A stretch of 64,000 nucleotides of DNA, taken from Sialis fuliginosa. Taxonomy: Eukaryota; Arthropoda; Insecta; Megaloptera; Sialidae. This document shows, in pieces, positions 53,750 to 64,000 of the stretch. Below the pieces are notes generated by a model that saw only the letters and a list, made by a program, of their open reading frames with translations, was not told the DNA's origin and made no database searches. The stretch's first letter is position 1. Every line of letters starts with the position of its first letter. The position numbers were made by a program, and so were the translations under genes. Location of the stretch: positions 23,903,001 to 23,967,000 of the forward strand of contig OY540813.1 in assembly GCA_961205875.1 (NCBI GenBank). Direction: 5' to 3'.

Positions 53750-54265
53750 CTTGAATCGGAATTTATTTATGGTTCGGGTTCAAATATAAATATTGGTTCA
53801 GCATAGTGCAAACTATTTGGATTCAAAAACTGTTATTCTTTTATGGTTCAGGTTCGAGTTTGTAAGTGGAAGAAAATTATTTTGTTTGAAAAAAAATTAA
53901 CCAATAAAATATTTTTTGAAAAAAAAAAGAAACATTAATAGCCTATAAAATGTTGTTAGAAAAAAGAGCAAAAATAAAATTACATTTTAAAGATTAAAAT
54001 CTCTACTTTTCAGATTTTTCTTTTGCAAATTTAAATGTAGTTCAGTTATAAAATTAAAAAATAAAGTAAAAAATATATAAATTTTAGTAGTGGACTTGAT
54101 AACACATCATATCAAGATTTTAAAAACAATTTAAAATATATGGTTACCGGTTATCCATGAAAAGGTTCGGATTCAGATTCTGGTTCGTTTACATTAAAAT
54201 ATAGCAGTTCGGTTCGGCTTCAGGTTTATGAAAAATATAGGTTTCTTCGGGTTTGAGACCATTAA
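53750..54265. repeat. degenerate GGTTC(A/G)GGTTC repeats
   Basis: Two clusters (53790-53860 and 54145-54260) are built of words such as ATGGTTCGGGTTC, GGTTCAGGTTCGAG, AAGGTTCGGATTC and GTTCGGTTCGGC, separated by A-rich sequence. This looks like an old element that expanded around a GGTTC motif. It is not coding. Confidence 0.35.
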
Positions 54266-54841
54266 AAAAATTTTACTTTGTAATTTATGCAGATCATATT
54301 TTCAATTAATAACGAAATATATTTTAAAATCTTTCAATTACATAGTACAATAATACACTGTGGTTGTTGACATTTAATACTTCTCTCATCATTTTACAGA
54401 CTAAAACGCTAAAAAAAACTATAAAAATAAATCAAAAATCTAACAGTTCCTCACATCTCTCAAATCAACATTAAAACACTTCTATTCCAACTACATTTAC
54501 AAGCATATAAATTGAATAAACGTATATATAAGTACCTACATAATCAATACATACAAACCAAGTATACATACACACTATAAGTTCATAATAAATTCATATA
54601 TTTTATATTTTATTGTTGGTACATTGTCAATGTACATTATTTGTACCCCACGCGTACGGTGGCTATTAAATTTACGACAATTGCATTTAATGTCGTTACC
54701 TCTGTCGCGTTCTAAGTACTTAGATATTCTTAGAACTAAGCGCTCTATGGCTTATTGCATTTCTTAAATATTTGTATTTAATTGAAGTGCCTATTTTTCT
54801 ATGAAAAATGAAATTGTAAATCAAGATAGTATACTAACCTA

Positions 54842-55033
54842 GGGTTGCATAAAGCAAAATTAACCACGATTAGTTAATCAGTTGTTTTCAAACCGTGATT
54901 AATATTAATTCTAAAGTTAAGTAAACTTTGTAAATGAACAATTCACTTAATATGATATATTAAGAATTGAATTTAATAATGGTTTTAAAACGACTGATTA
55001 ACTAATCGTGATTAATTTTGCTTTATGCAACCC
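54842..55033. mobile_element. TIR MITE, GGGTTGCATAAAG family (192 bp)
   Basis: The two ends are inverted copies of about 53 bp with roughly three mismatches, beginning GGGTTGCATAAAGCAAAATT. The centre is A/T-rich. The flanks are CTA on the left and AAG on the right, so the target duplication, and with it the superfamily, is unresolved. It has no coding capacity. Confidence 0.65.
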
Positions 55034-55572
55034 AAGACATGTTAGTTATTTTTGAAAAACTATATACTATTTTTTAGGCTTTAATAGGTATATGTTTTTG
55101 TATTTGTAAGTAGAGAAGATTGTTCATAAAAAAAGCGGAATTTTATGTTTCAAAATTGAATGGTATTCTCATAAATAATATCTATTATACCAATAAATAA
55201 TATATTTTTGGATATTGTATGTACTAATTATCATATAGATAGTTTTATCTCATATGTTTAAGCAAGAATTGTATGATTAAATACGAGTATATTGTCATCA
55301 ATGCATTATATTAAAAGCTTAAATCATTATAGTATTGTACCAGAATAGAGGTAGGGTTTTCTCCCCTTGTTTAACAGACGACCAATAGCGTTCCTAGTAG
55401 AGTGATGCCAAATTTATACACCAACGGGTTTTTAATATGTTATTCCAAAGAACCCTCTATATATACTGTAGATTACATTTTCAAATTATATAAAAATATA
55501 TTCTATAAGCGATTATTCCTTTGTCAAAAAAAATTTTTTTTTGCAATAACATCGATTCAAATAAAATTTTTT

Positions 55573-55590
55573 ATTATTATTATTATTAAA
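55573..55590. repeat. ATT microsatellite
   Basis: About five to six ATT units in a T-rich stretch of intron 2, a few hundred bases downstream of exon 2. Confidence 0.8.
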
Positions 55591-55963
55591 TTATTTTAAA
55601 CAATCTTATATTGAATAGAAAATATTTTTATTTTTCCTCAAATATTATTGATTATTACAAATTATATGGGTTAATTTTTAAAATCCCTGAGTTTTAAAGT
55701 TTGTCTATAGCTATTATGTGTTCATTCACACAACGCAAGTATTTAATTTTTTGTAAACATATCCCTAATAGAAACATAGGACGCCAAGGATTTTTGTATT
55801 TTATATTCGAGTTCCTTTAACAAAAAATTAAGACTTAACATTTTTTAGAGAAATTTCTCCCATAATTCGCTCACTTATACGCTAATTTTTTTAACAACCC
55901 ATCTTCGGTATATAGGTAATATTGAAGATTTGTATAAAAAAATAATTTCGTTTTAAATCTTAC

Positions 55964-56243
55964 CATGACTAGCTGCGGCCGCGGCGGCGTAGGGCGAGTG
56001 CATACTCTGGTGGTAGTACCTGGCCGCGGCGGCACGGGAGTGGTGCGAGCTGGAGGGGTCCAGGAAGAACCCCATGTGTTCAGCGACGCTCGGGTTCAAA
56101 TCCCCGCCACTGCCCTGTCCGCCGCCGCCACTGGCTTCCAGCTGCCCGCCCCCGCCGCCCCCGAGTGTTCCCGGACTCGCGTTCGTGTTGACCCGCGGAG
56201 TCTCGTACCATCTGTGATGACTCGCTTCCATTGTCGCCTCCAT
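55964..56243 (-). CDS. grn: grain-type GATA factor, first coding exon (residues 1-93)
   Basis: This exon encodes the amino terminus of a nuclear GATA transcription factor. Translation starts at the minus-strand ATG at 56243 in the context ACAAAATGG, a good insect start context; a second in-frame Met is residue 5. Residues 8-17 include an RW pair (11-12), also found near the start of vertebrate GATA2/3. Residues 28-33 and 39-47 are Gly-rich. HMGFFLDP (56-63) resembles the FF..LD segment of GATA2/3. Residues 71-74 and 86-91 are Ala runs, with RYYHQSMHSPY between them. The exon ends CATG followed by GTAAGA, with GT at 55963-55962. The 280 coding bases leave one base over, which joins exon 3 to make GCG (Ala94). 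It is much more GC-rich than its flanks. No catalytic domain is expected; this part is probably a low-complexity transactivation region. The gene identity rests mainly on exons 3 and 4. Confidence 0.9.
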
Positions 56244-56449
56244 TTTGTTATAGTTGTTTTTAGCAACACTGTGTCTATGTCCGAGATCGTTGCTGGTTTT
56301 TGTTTAGTACAATCACAGATTTTATTTATTTATTTATTTTAACACACTATTTATTTATGTATTGTTATTTAACTGTTATTTTGCATTGTCGTTAATCACT
56401 CAGTACTGCCACAAACACAAATACAAATCGCGGTAGATTCAGTTGTCTC
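56244..56449 (-). other. grn: 5' UTR part of exon 2
   Basis: The transcript leader continues 206 bases upstream of the ATG to a strong acceptor, TTTGTTTGTTTCAG, ending at 56450. It has a long pyrimidine tract and no competing AG nearby. The leader contains a short upstream ORF (56369-56386) and a TTTA repeat at about 56318-56341. It is AT-rich, in contrast to the coding part of the same exon. Confidence 0.75.
56369..56386 (-). other. upstream ORF in exon 2 leader
   Basis: An ATG at 56386 opens a five-codon frame (MQNNS) ending in TAA, 126 bases before the main start codon. Such short upstream frames can lower translation of the main ORF. Whether it is used is not shown by the sequence. Confidence 0.45.
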
Positions 56450-59400
56450 CTGAAACAAACAAAAAAATTGCATACGTGAATATTTTTATCAAATTAATTA
56501 ATATAGTGGAACTTCGATTTTTGCAATTTATTAAAACTATATACCTATACATAAAAACGCCTACCGGTTAACACAAGGAATAACGCGGTTAATGTTGTTA
56601 ATAATTTTTTTAAATAAAACTTTTAATTTAGTTAGTCCTTTACATATATTTAAATATAACGGGTAATAAAAAACTTTATTATACGTGCACAAAAAGCATA
56701 AATTTGAGGAGACTTTAGATATTTTTACGCGTGCGCATTGGTAGGTGGGACTTAAAAAAAAAACAAGAACATACGAATCCCTGTTATTGTATCAAAAGGT
56801 ATAAGTATTTAATATAGGTGATTAATTTTATATGTATGGATATCGCTTAACAAAGTCAAAATACATAGAAGTTAAATGCTTCCTTTCGATATATACAGTC
56901 ATATTCCAAAATTACTTTGAATTTGGTTGCAAAGACATACTGTATCTCAAAAATGTTCACTAATCGGAGCACTGATAGTTTATATTTTAAAAACCAATGA
57001 AACGGTTAGATCACTCCGCTAAAAAGATGTTGGTAACTCCGAAGTAAGCGAAAATAAGCAACGACGTAAATCGAAGGATATGTTTATACTATAATAAACA
57101 GGGCTTGACAAATCCGGCAATATATTTTATCTATTAATTTAATTTGTAAAAAAATATTTGAAAGAAAACAAAGTCACTACAATATAAAAATTAGCTACTT
57201 GTTGTAATTATTATTATATCAAAATAACAACAAAACATATACATTTTTACATACAACTGCTTTAAAAAAAACAATGTGTTTGTGTTTTACCTTTTTGGTT
57301 AAGCTCAAATTTACTTATTAATTGAATTTTATGGCAGATTTATGCTCAATATTGTGACAATAGTACCTCACGAAAGAATATTTTTTCAGTAGTTTCATTA
57401 TATAAAATCGGTTCAGTAATTCGTGAGATATCAGGGAACAAACAGATTGTATGCCAACCGCGCATAACCCTCCGAGGTAAAAAAAATATATATAAAATCA
57501 AGGGCTGTAACAACTTATTAATAGGTACTGCAATAATCGAAGTTAGACTATATATCGATAATTAATTACTAGATAATGTATTATCTTATATCTAGACACA
57601 CTTTAATTCTGTGCATTGAAATGATAACGTGAACAAGATTTTTTTTTCTATACTTATGTTTGCTGATCAGATATCAAGGTCTTATTAAGACTGGTTTCGA
57701 TAATGCCTATTAACGCACTCAGTCCAGCACGTGTTGCTGGTGAGCAAACTAATTTTCAGTTTATCGGGTTAGATTATAGGTATTTTGACTATATGATGGC
57801 CATAACTTTTGATGATCTTGTTTACTAGGTATAGTCGAAATAAAATTTGTAGGTTGATTGAAAGTTATGATTATATCATCTAAATTAGTGTATTTATCTT
57901 TAATTTAGCTTGATCTATGTATTTAACTATTTCTATACTTATAAAAAATTTATCAATAAAATAATGGATTATTTATAAAAAAAATTGAGATATTAAATAG
58001 TATACAATTTTGTAGAGACTGTAGTATGGGAAATATATTAAGAAATTAATTATTAAAAAGTAATTAATCTGGGAACATAAAATTTTATGATTATGGTTTC
58101 TAACAATATTGTTAAAAATTCATTCAAAATGACTTTATTAAAGAATGCAATATAATTTCAAAATTCATTAAGTATATCTATAGGTACTTACATACAATTA
58201 TATGCAGATAGATAAATAAATATAACAATTGAATAAACAATAATATTATTTAAATAAAGTACAATATCTTATTAAGTTTTTCTTAAAATTACAAAAATAG
58301 CTTTCGATTATGGTCTCTATGTTAATTTAAACATTTCTTAGAATCAAAAAAATAATTAAAGTCCTCGAAACAAATATATCTTATCGATTCATAATTAGAT
58401 CGAGTGCCAAATTATCAGATACTTGCGATTTTATTTTATCTATTTTTGTTATAGTAGCTTAATTTATGTTTGTGTAGGTAAGTATACTTTTTTTACGTAT
58501 AACATAATATATATTTATATGATTTTGTTGCTGTAAGTATACAAATTCTAAATTACATTTTATTGTAAAGAAAAAAATCTATACTGTTTATTTGTTTATA
58601 TTATTTTTTTAAACAATCTTTTACTATTTATAAGGGCTTCTTAGTTAATAATAAATAAAAATTAAATTTTAGCTTACGTTTTGGAATAAAAAAATTATCT
58701 ATTCTTTAGTACATTTTTTATAAAAATTATAAAAGTAAGACATAGATATTTATATATAATTATTTTGGTTAGATTGTAAAAATTAAATATAAAAAAATTT
58801 TTAAAAAATGTATATAAATGTTATTTTTTTCATTGGCCAAAAAACTTGAAAATTAAAGAAAATATTTATTAATAAATAATTGTCATATTATAATTTATAT
58901 ATTATGTATTTTATAAGTATACTTACATATATTTTAGCAAAAATCGCATTACTTCAACAATGATTATACATATATGTAGATAGGTATGTAAAATATCTTG
59001 ACCATACTTATTGTTAATTTAGAATATTAGAAAATCAATTCTGTATGAATATATTTAAAAAAATGTGATTGTGTATTTTAGCTTTAGCTACCATTTGTGT
59101 CTACTACATATAGTACCTATATCTTCAATTCTATCGTGAAGCGACGGATATCTACATATCAGGTATACATATATTTAACATGTATGTTGACAAATAAACA
59201 AAAAAGATAATACAAACAAAAGTGTACTTTAATCAATATAAATAACTAATAAATAGGTAAATAAACAAATTTTGAAAAATTTATCGGTTTTATTATTTTT
59301 TTAAGATAAATAAAATTCATTAGATATGAATGATATGATAAAAGAAAAGAAAACAAATATTTTTCCAAATTATATTATTTTCAAACATTATTATATACAT

Positions 59401-60040
59401 ATATATTATATAGTATAGGAAAAAAATTTATTATCTACATAAATGGGTTTTTATATGCAAGTACCTACATTTATTTATATTTTGAAATTTTATAATTAGG
59501 TACAATTTTAATTAAATTTCAACACATCTTCAATTAAAATTCTCTTAAGTGATTGTTTCGAAATTGTATACTACACTTTTTACACCTCTTGCAAAAGTAT
59601 AATAGATGTTCATTTGTCAACAACAAACATCTTTGTATATACATTTAAAAAAAAAAGTACAAGCATGTTGTATGTACATATGTACAATGTACACACAACA
59701 ATATAGAGAAACAATACTTTTTATTGCATTATTGTATTACCTACATAGGAAACATGTTGTAAAGTCAATTGAAGCACATATGCACTTAAGTAAAGAATTA
59801 AGTACCTACTACGGCACATTCACATTATTTAATACAAGTATACTTAACACAAGAACAATTCTAACAATGCCTTGTTCTTATTAAAATGACATATTGTAAA
59901 TTTCACTTACATTAATTGTATTACCATATATGTTTATATTACCATATATACATAGAATTGATTTGCATTTTTTATTTAGGTTTTTCTATTTTTGTCTATA
60001 GTATAGGTACCTACTAAATATGAAATTAAATATATCTTAC
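56450..60040 (-). other. grn: grn intron 1 (predicted)
   Basis: This 3.6-kb stretch is AT-rich throughout. No coding region was recognised. About 57355-57480 contains a remnant of a common insect repeat, with the phrase AAAATCGGTTCAGTAATTCG near 57406. The rest, especially 57900-59900, is low-complexity A/T sequence. Confidence 0.5.
57355..57480. mobile_element. remnant of an insect dispersed repeat
   Basis: AAAATCGGTTCAGTAATTCG, GTGAGATATCAGGGAACAAA and CAGATTGTATGCCAACCGCG resemble the 3' part of common insect non-autonomous elements, in which a 'GGTTCAG...GAGATAT...AACAAACAG' order is frequent. It is a short fragment without ends. Confidence 0.35.
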
Positions 60041-60200
60041 CTGTCATATTTCAGAACAAAACACAACTGTTAGCACAATGTTTCAAAAACGTCATGGTCA
60101 CTTTACACACACTTAAAATCACCCACTTCGGTAACGTATGAATACAACACACAGTTAGTCAGATCGGTCCACATAGCACACGTTTGATTATAATAATATT
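60041..60200 (-). other. grn: predicted non-coding exon 1 of grn (5' UTR); upstream end not fixed
   Basis: The exon 2 acceptor at 56450 requires an upstream donor. The best candidate on the minus strand is GACAG followed by GTAAGATA, with GT at 60040-60039, which fits the insect donor consensus closely. It lies just downstream, in the direction of transcription, of a GC-rich probable promoter. The transcription start was not located; about 60200 is an arbitrary limit. A 14-codon upstream ORF with its own stop occupies 60051-60095. Other first exons are possible. Confidence 0.5.
60051..60095 (-). other. upstream ORF in predicted exon 1
   Basis: An ATG at 60095 in the context GACCATGA opens a 14-codon frame (MTFLKHCANSCVLF) that ends in TGA at 60051, just before the predicted donor. 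It is meaningful only if exon 1 is correctly placed. It shows no similarity to a known peptide that I recognise. Confidence 0.3.
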
Positions 60201-60315
60201 TATAAATCAGTACCTATAAATATTGCACAAAAACACATGTACTAAACATAGAACGCGTTCTTTTCCATACGGGCCTTGTAACCAAACTAAGTGCCTACCC
60301 CAAACTTGGATCTCA

Positions 60316-60329
60316 GTTACCCTGGTAAC
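60316..60329. promoter_or_regulatory. RFX/X-box-like palindrome
   Basis: The sequence GTTACCCTGGTAAC has two perfect 6-bp arms around a 2-bp spacer, the layout bound by RFX factors. It sits in the GC-rich patch upstream of exon 1. Binding is inferred from the motif only. Confidence 0.45.
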
Positions 60330-60371
60330 ACGGTTCGTGTGTGTCCGGACCCGTTCGGCGCACGTTGACCG

Positions 60372-60380
60372 CCCATTGGC
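60372..60380 (-). promoter_or_regulatory. CCAAT box (NF-Y type) in gene orientation
   Basis: On the minus strand this reads GCCAATGGG, a full CCAAT core with favourable flanks, in the same orientation as grn and upstream of predicted exon 1. A second CCAAT (plus strand, about 60768) lies further upstream next to a GATAAG. Confidence 0.4.
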
Positions 60381-60729
60381 GGGATTGTTTGAAACTGGCG
60401 GCGATCGAACCGAGATGGGCGGTGCTTCGGTCGCGGGAAACGTACCCACAAACAGACACTGCAGAAATTATATATTCAATGTAGATTTCCGCGGAAACGG
60501 ATGACGTTTTCCAAGCGACGCAAGAAGGATTTGTTTGTTGTAGATGTACACAGTCTAATTTCATAGATTCACTTTATGTTTTTATTTTTTTAAATATAGA
60601 ATAGTACTATTAAAATAATAGTATACTTATATGATTTTACGTAGATAGTTATTGGTATATTATTGAAGAATGTTAGTATAAAACATGTTATTGAGTGTTA
60701 AAAGTATTGTAGAAAAACAAGCACGATCG

Positions 60730-60870
60730 TTTATTCTCTTTATTCAGACGTATGGAGGGAGATTGACCAATCCGATAAGCGCGCTAACAAAACACTACTA
60801 TTTGACAAAATGGCGGCTACAAATCACGAAATCCCGCCCATTTAACGATTTCCAAGCCCCCTTTGATATA
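60730..60870. promoter_or_regulatory. upstream regulatory candidate with CCAAT, GATA and Pho/YY1-like motifs
   Basis: A higher-GC patch contains CCAATCCGATAAGCGCG (a CCAAT followed closely by GATAAG) and AAAATGGCGGC at 60807-60817, whose reverse complement GCCGCCATTTT fits the YY1/Pleiohomeotic pattern. It could be a distal part of the grn promoter or belong to a gene to the right. The function is inferred from motifs. Confidence 0.3.
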
Positions 60871-60999
60871 TTATAGAAGTGAACGTCTGAGTATGTTGGC
60901 AGTTCTGAAACAAAACACGAACAAAATGTGTGTTTTGTTTTGTGAAACCTTTAATCAGCCGTATATATATATTTTAATTCTTGTTCTCTGAGCATGCAA

Positions 61000-62285
61000 T
61001 TTCAAAATGAGTAAATTATTATAATTTTCTTTTGATAAACACTATCTGATGTTTGTTTCACGTTGCAGAATGTTTATAGCTCGCGTGCAATTTCGGAATG
61101 TAGATGGAAAGATGACGCTTATCGCACATCACTTGTTGAATTGTATTTTACTTTTTGCGCTATTCAAACTTGCTTCATTGACCATCTTAAGTGTTTATTA
61201 GGTCTACATTACCATACTGCTATTTATATAATACCTATAATATATTAATTTGAACCCATTATCTATATATTGATGGCATTATTTGATATTAAACCTTCTC
61301 AATATAAAAAATATAGCGTTATATAAATACAGATAATAGTGCAATGTAACCAAATAAAAATTGCATATACCTAAGTAGTACAGACAGTTGCCAGTTATAT
61401 GTATATAACAAGAAGCAGATTAAATTAGTCCGGCGGAATGCTGAAGAAATTTCAGTTAGGTCAAGTATAAGGTATACTGTAATTCGTTTTTATGGGTTGC
61501 TACAGGAGCGTATCCAGTGGGAGCTGAAGTTTTGGTATATCGTACATCTTCCTAAATTTTATAATATTTACAATTTGGTAATTGTAATACCAGTAAAAAT
61601 ATCTTTAAAATACATAAGAAGTCATATGTATTTAGGTAGGTACCTAGATTTTTTTTATCTAAAATGCTGTTATATTTTTACTAAATAAATATAGGTATCT
61701 ACTTACGTATATACTTTTATATACTTTGTTGTATTAACACCCTTTTCAAAATTACCTTACTATTCAAGTAGTAATTTTTACACTTCAGCCCGAATTAGAT
61801 ATAAACTAAAATATACATATGGGTGTCTGAATAATTTTTGTTCACATTTTTACGTACAGTAGGTCACGATTTTTTATACGTATTTATGCAATTTTATTTC
61901 TTGTTTTAAAAATTGATTTTTAAATCATTTATTTTTTAATGTCTAAATATGACATTCATATAAAATTAATAGGTAGGTACTAATTTATAACATTAATTGA
62001 TTTTGATCAAATATTTACCTAATTTTCGCGATATATATAATTGGTGAAATTTATGAAAAGAAAACTAATTATTTTATCAGATAATTATTATTAAAAATGA
62101 ATTCTTTTATCTTCAAAATTCACTCCCGCGATAAAAATCCACTCGCGTACGGATGTTTTACTTTAATTCAGAATCACGCACGCTCACGAACAGATTTCAA
62201 AATCTTCACACATTTGCGTCGGATCACAGTCAGCTCTATTTTGAACTCTTATCACTTCAAAAATTCGAAATTTAAAACTACTATA
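61000..62285. other. intergenic A/T-rich sequence, nothing recognised
   Basis: The short frames in this stretch show no protein-like composition. There are no clear repeat ends. It is upstream of the grn promoter region. Confidence 0.5.
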
Positions 62286-62590
62286 GTTGCATATGAGACG
62301 GAACGAGAATTAGGTAGATCTCATCTATAAGTCTTGGTCTCGTAATTTACAACTTAGTCTCGCGTCTACAATTTGTCTTGTGAAAATTGAATGCCATCTC
62401 GTTTCGGTATCATCTCTCGTACACGTGATCGAGATCAAAATGAGATCGACAAATATATCGGTCTCATGGATTTTTTTTTATTATTGATTTTAAAATTAAT
62501 ATAATTTTTTTTCTAATTCTAATAACAATGACAATTCTATAAAATCGAGATTTTTAGCGAGATTCGACGAGACACATATAATGGCTTCAT
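62286..62590. repeat. dispersed repeat family B, copy 3
   Basis: CATATGAGACGGAACGAGAA, TCTTGGTCTCGTAATTTACA, AAAATTGAATGCCATCTCG and ATGAGATCGACA repeat the word order of the other copies. Further GAG/CGAGAC words reach about 62572. Shorter scraps of the family are seen at 50390-50445 and 51350-51410. Confidence 0.5.
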
Positions 62591-62810
62591 CTAGTCAACA
62601 TTTTAGCAATTTCAGCTCTGTTTTGAAGAAATAAATATGTATAATATGTAATTCATAGAACTTTTATTAATATATTAATTCTTGATAGGAAAGATACACA
62701 ATGAAACGGATGCAGTTCATTAAATGGGTAATGTCTGTTCCATTGAAATGAATTCAAATTTTGTTGTCAGTATAATCACTAAATAGCTAGCTCCATAGAC
62801 TACACCATAA

Positions 62811-63012
62811 GGGTCGATCCACACTATCGTGCTGGTCCCGCTCCAATCAAATATAAATAAACAATATACAATGAAAGCATCCACACTATATATAGGTATC
62901 GTGCCGGTCTCATATTACTCCAATCACACTCCAATACAATACAGTATTCACTACTGAATATTTGACTGGAGCGAGACCGGACTGGGACCGACATGATAGT
63001 GTGGATCGACCC
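62811..63012. mobile_element. PIF/Harbinger-like MITE, copy 1 (202 bp)
   Basis: The element begins GGGTCGATCCACACTATCGT and ends with its imperfect inverse, ATGATAGTGTGGATCGACCC. It is flanked on both sides by TAA (62808-62810 and 63013-63015), a 3-bp TWA-type target duplication as made by PIF/Harbinger elements. The terminal inverted repeats run about 45-50 bp, including the CGCTCCAATCAAATAT-like inner part. It has no coding capacity, so it needs a transposase in trans. Confidence 0.75.
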
Positions 63013-63015
63013 TAA

Positions 63016-64000
63016 AGAAAGCATTTGACTAGTTTTCATGTGTTATGTTTGTATTGATAATATAAGTTTTCGTCATAAAAATTAAACAAAAAAATAGTTT
63101 TTTGAAAAAGATTCCAAAGGTGAAATATCAAACTTGTATTTTTGATGTTTTTTTTGTAATATTGCACATATCTGAGTCAAACATTAATGGTAAGTTAATG
63201 TTCAACCCTTATTTCTGTGTAAATGAAGTTTGTCAAATAATTTAAAGGTTACTTACGCATTGAATCGTTCGTGTATTGAAACGGAAGTTTACATAAATAT
63301 TAATGCTGATTGTAAAAATTAAATACGAGTAGTAATATTGACTAACTAAAATGTCTTAAATGTAATAAATAAGCTCATGTTAAAGAACTGCGGAACTTAT
63401 TTTGCAATAATTGTAATTAAATAAACAATTAGATTTGATGAAAATAGATCTCAAATTTAATTTGATATAAATTATATTTGATAGGTACCACTTATGCACC
63501 CTAATACGTTTCATTACACCCATTGTCTTTTTCGCAATGCAAAATAACTTTTTTTTAAACATTTAACTATTTTCTATTATTTTTCTGGTAAAAAGATTCA
63601 GTAACTCAATTAATTAGAGGTATGGTTTTTTTTATAATGTTTATAGTTTTAATAAAAAAAATTCGTCAATCTCAAATGTAGGTATGTTTTATTGCGTATC
63701 TTCCCTATAAATGTATATATATACCTGTATATTCTAGAAGAGACAAATTACTCCAATAATGTTAAAGAATAGATTAAATAAACATTATTAATAATACCTA
63801 TAAAAAATTTCAATATAAAATTAAAATCACTATAAATTATAATAGAACCTAAATATGTAAATTAAACCCCACAACAATTCTTACATCTATTGATGGCACA
63901 TGTTCTATACCTATAAAGAGCATCAACTTTAATCTATATAGATGTACTCTCCCGCTGCTTCTTAAAAACATTTTTGATATAAATTCCTCATATATAACAG
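63016..64000. other. intergenic A/T-rich sequence, nothing recognised
   Basis: To the right of the MITE the sequence is A/T-rich with no credible frame, RNA gene or repeat boundary. A neighbouring gene could begin beyond the window. Confidence 0.5.

Larger units (their letters stand above)
40297..55963 (-). other. grn: grn intron 2 (15.7 kb)
   Basis: The splice signals at both ends are clear. The intron holds no second gene that I can support. It contains repeat fragments (42780-42975, 47236-47375, 47670-47992, 48895-48955, 53750-54260), a MITE at 54842-55033, a perfect palindrome at 51152-51183, and several repeat-poor higher-complexity blocks listed separately as regulatory candidates. Confidence 0.85.
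60200..60560 (-). promoter_or_regulatory. grn: probable grn promoter region (GC-rich patch)
   Basis: This is the most GC-rich non-coding stretch of the window and lies directly upstream of the predicted first exon. It contains the perfect palindrome GTTACC-CT-GGTAAC at 60316-60329, which fits the RFX X-box pattern, and a reverse CCAAT box (CCCATTGGC, 60372-60380). Short open frames across both strands here look like by-products of the base composition. No clear TATA box was seen. It may contain the true transcription start. Confidence 0.5.

Noticed and set aside
56088-56106. GGGTTCAAATCCCCGCC resembling a tRNA B box
   Set aside because: It lies within the coding exon (DLNPS region) and there is no A box or cloverleaf around it.
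55965-56342. 125-codon plus-strand open frame opposite exon 2
   Set aside because: It is the antisense of the GATA exon, with Arg/Gly/Val-rich content that follows from the GC-rich coding strand. It has no domain and the minus strand has proper splice signals and protein motifs.
60207-60564. Overlapping 80-93-codon frames in the GC-rich patch near the promoter
   Set aside because: They occur on both strands, lack recognisable domains, and lie in a patch whose composition makes stops rare. A promoter or leader is the simpler reading.

Overview
The window is AT-rich, intron-dominated animal DNA, most probably from a moth or butterfly (Lepidoptera). The evidence for that assignment is a very AT-rich background, abundant short AC/AT microsatellites, many short non-autonomous transposon remnants with lepidopteran-style ends, and one insect-like developmental gene. 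The species cannot be named from the sequence alone.

One protein-coding gene can be supported. It lies on the minus strand and runs from about 60.2 kb down past the left edge of the window. It encodes a GATA zinc-finger transcription factor of the GATA1/2/3 class, called here as the ortholog of Drosophila grain (grn, GATAc). The model is: a non-coding exon 1 ending at 60041 (start not fixed); intron 1, 56450-60040; exon 2, 55964-56449, with the start codon at 56243; intron 2, 40297-55963; exon 3, 39634-40296; intron 3, 26512-39633; exon 4, 26366-26511, encoding the amino-terminal zinc finger; and then an intron of at least 26,365 bp that leaves the window. The splice phases agree across all coding junctions (1, 1, 0) and give a continuous 363-residue amino-terminal part. 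The second (DNA-binding) zinc finger and the carboxy terminus are not seen here and should lie beyond position 1.

Region by region: 1-26365 is intron with several repeats and one PIF/Harbinger-like MITE. 26366-26511 is the first zinc-finger exon. 26512-39633 is intron 3, rich in fold-back and terminal-inverted-repeat elements, with a recent 67-bp tandem duplication and a degenerate minisatellite. 39634-40296 is the GC-rich exon 3, with a GC-rich patch just upstream that may be a second promoter. 40297-55963 is intron 2, which holds most of the repeat-poor, higher-complexity stretches that look like candidate enhancers. 55964-60041 contains the first coding exon, intron 1 and the 5' leader exon. 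60042-64000 holds a GC-rich probable promoter with an RFX-type palindrome and a reverse CCAAT box, then repeats including a second copy of the PIF/Harbinger-like MITE.

No rRNA, tRNA, CRISPR array or bacterial-type operon was seen, and no new multi-gene system. The most notable features are the expanded intron architecture around one GATA gene, a set of MITE families with readable ends, a perfect 32-bp palindrome in intron 2, and clusters of GATA and Pho/YY1-like motifs that could be part of the regulation of this gene.
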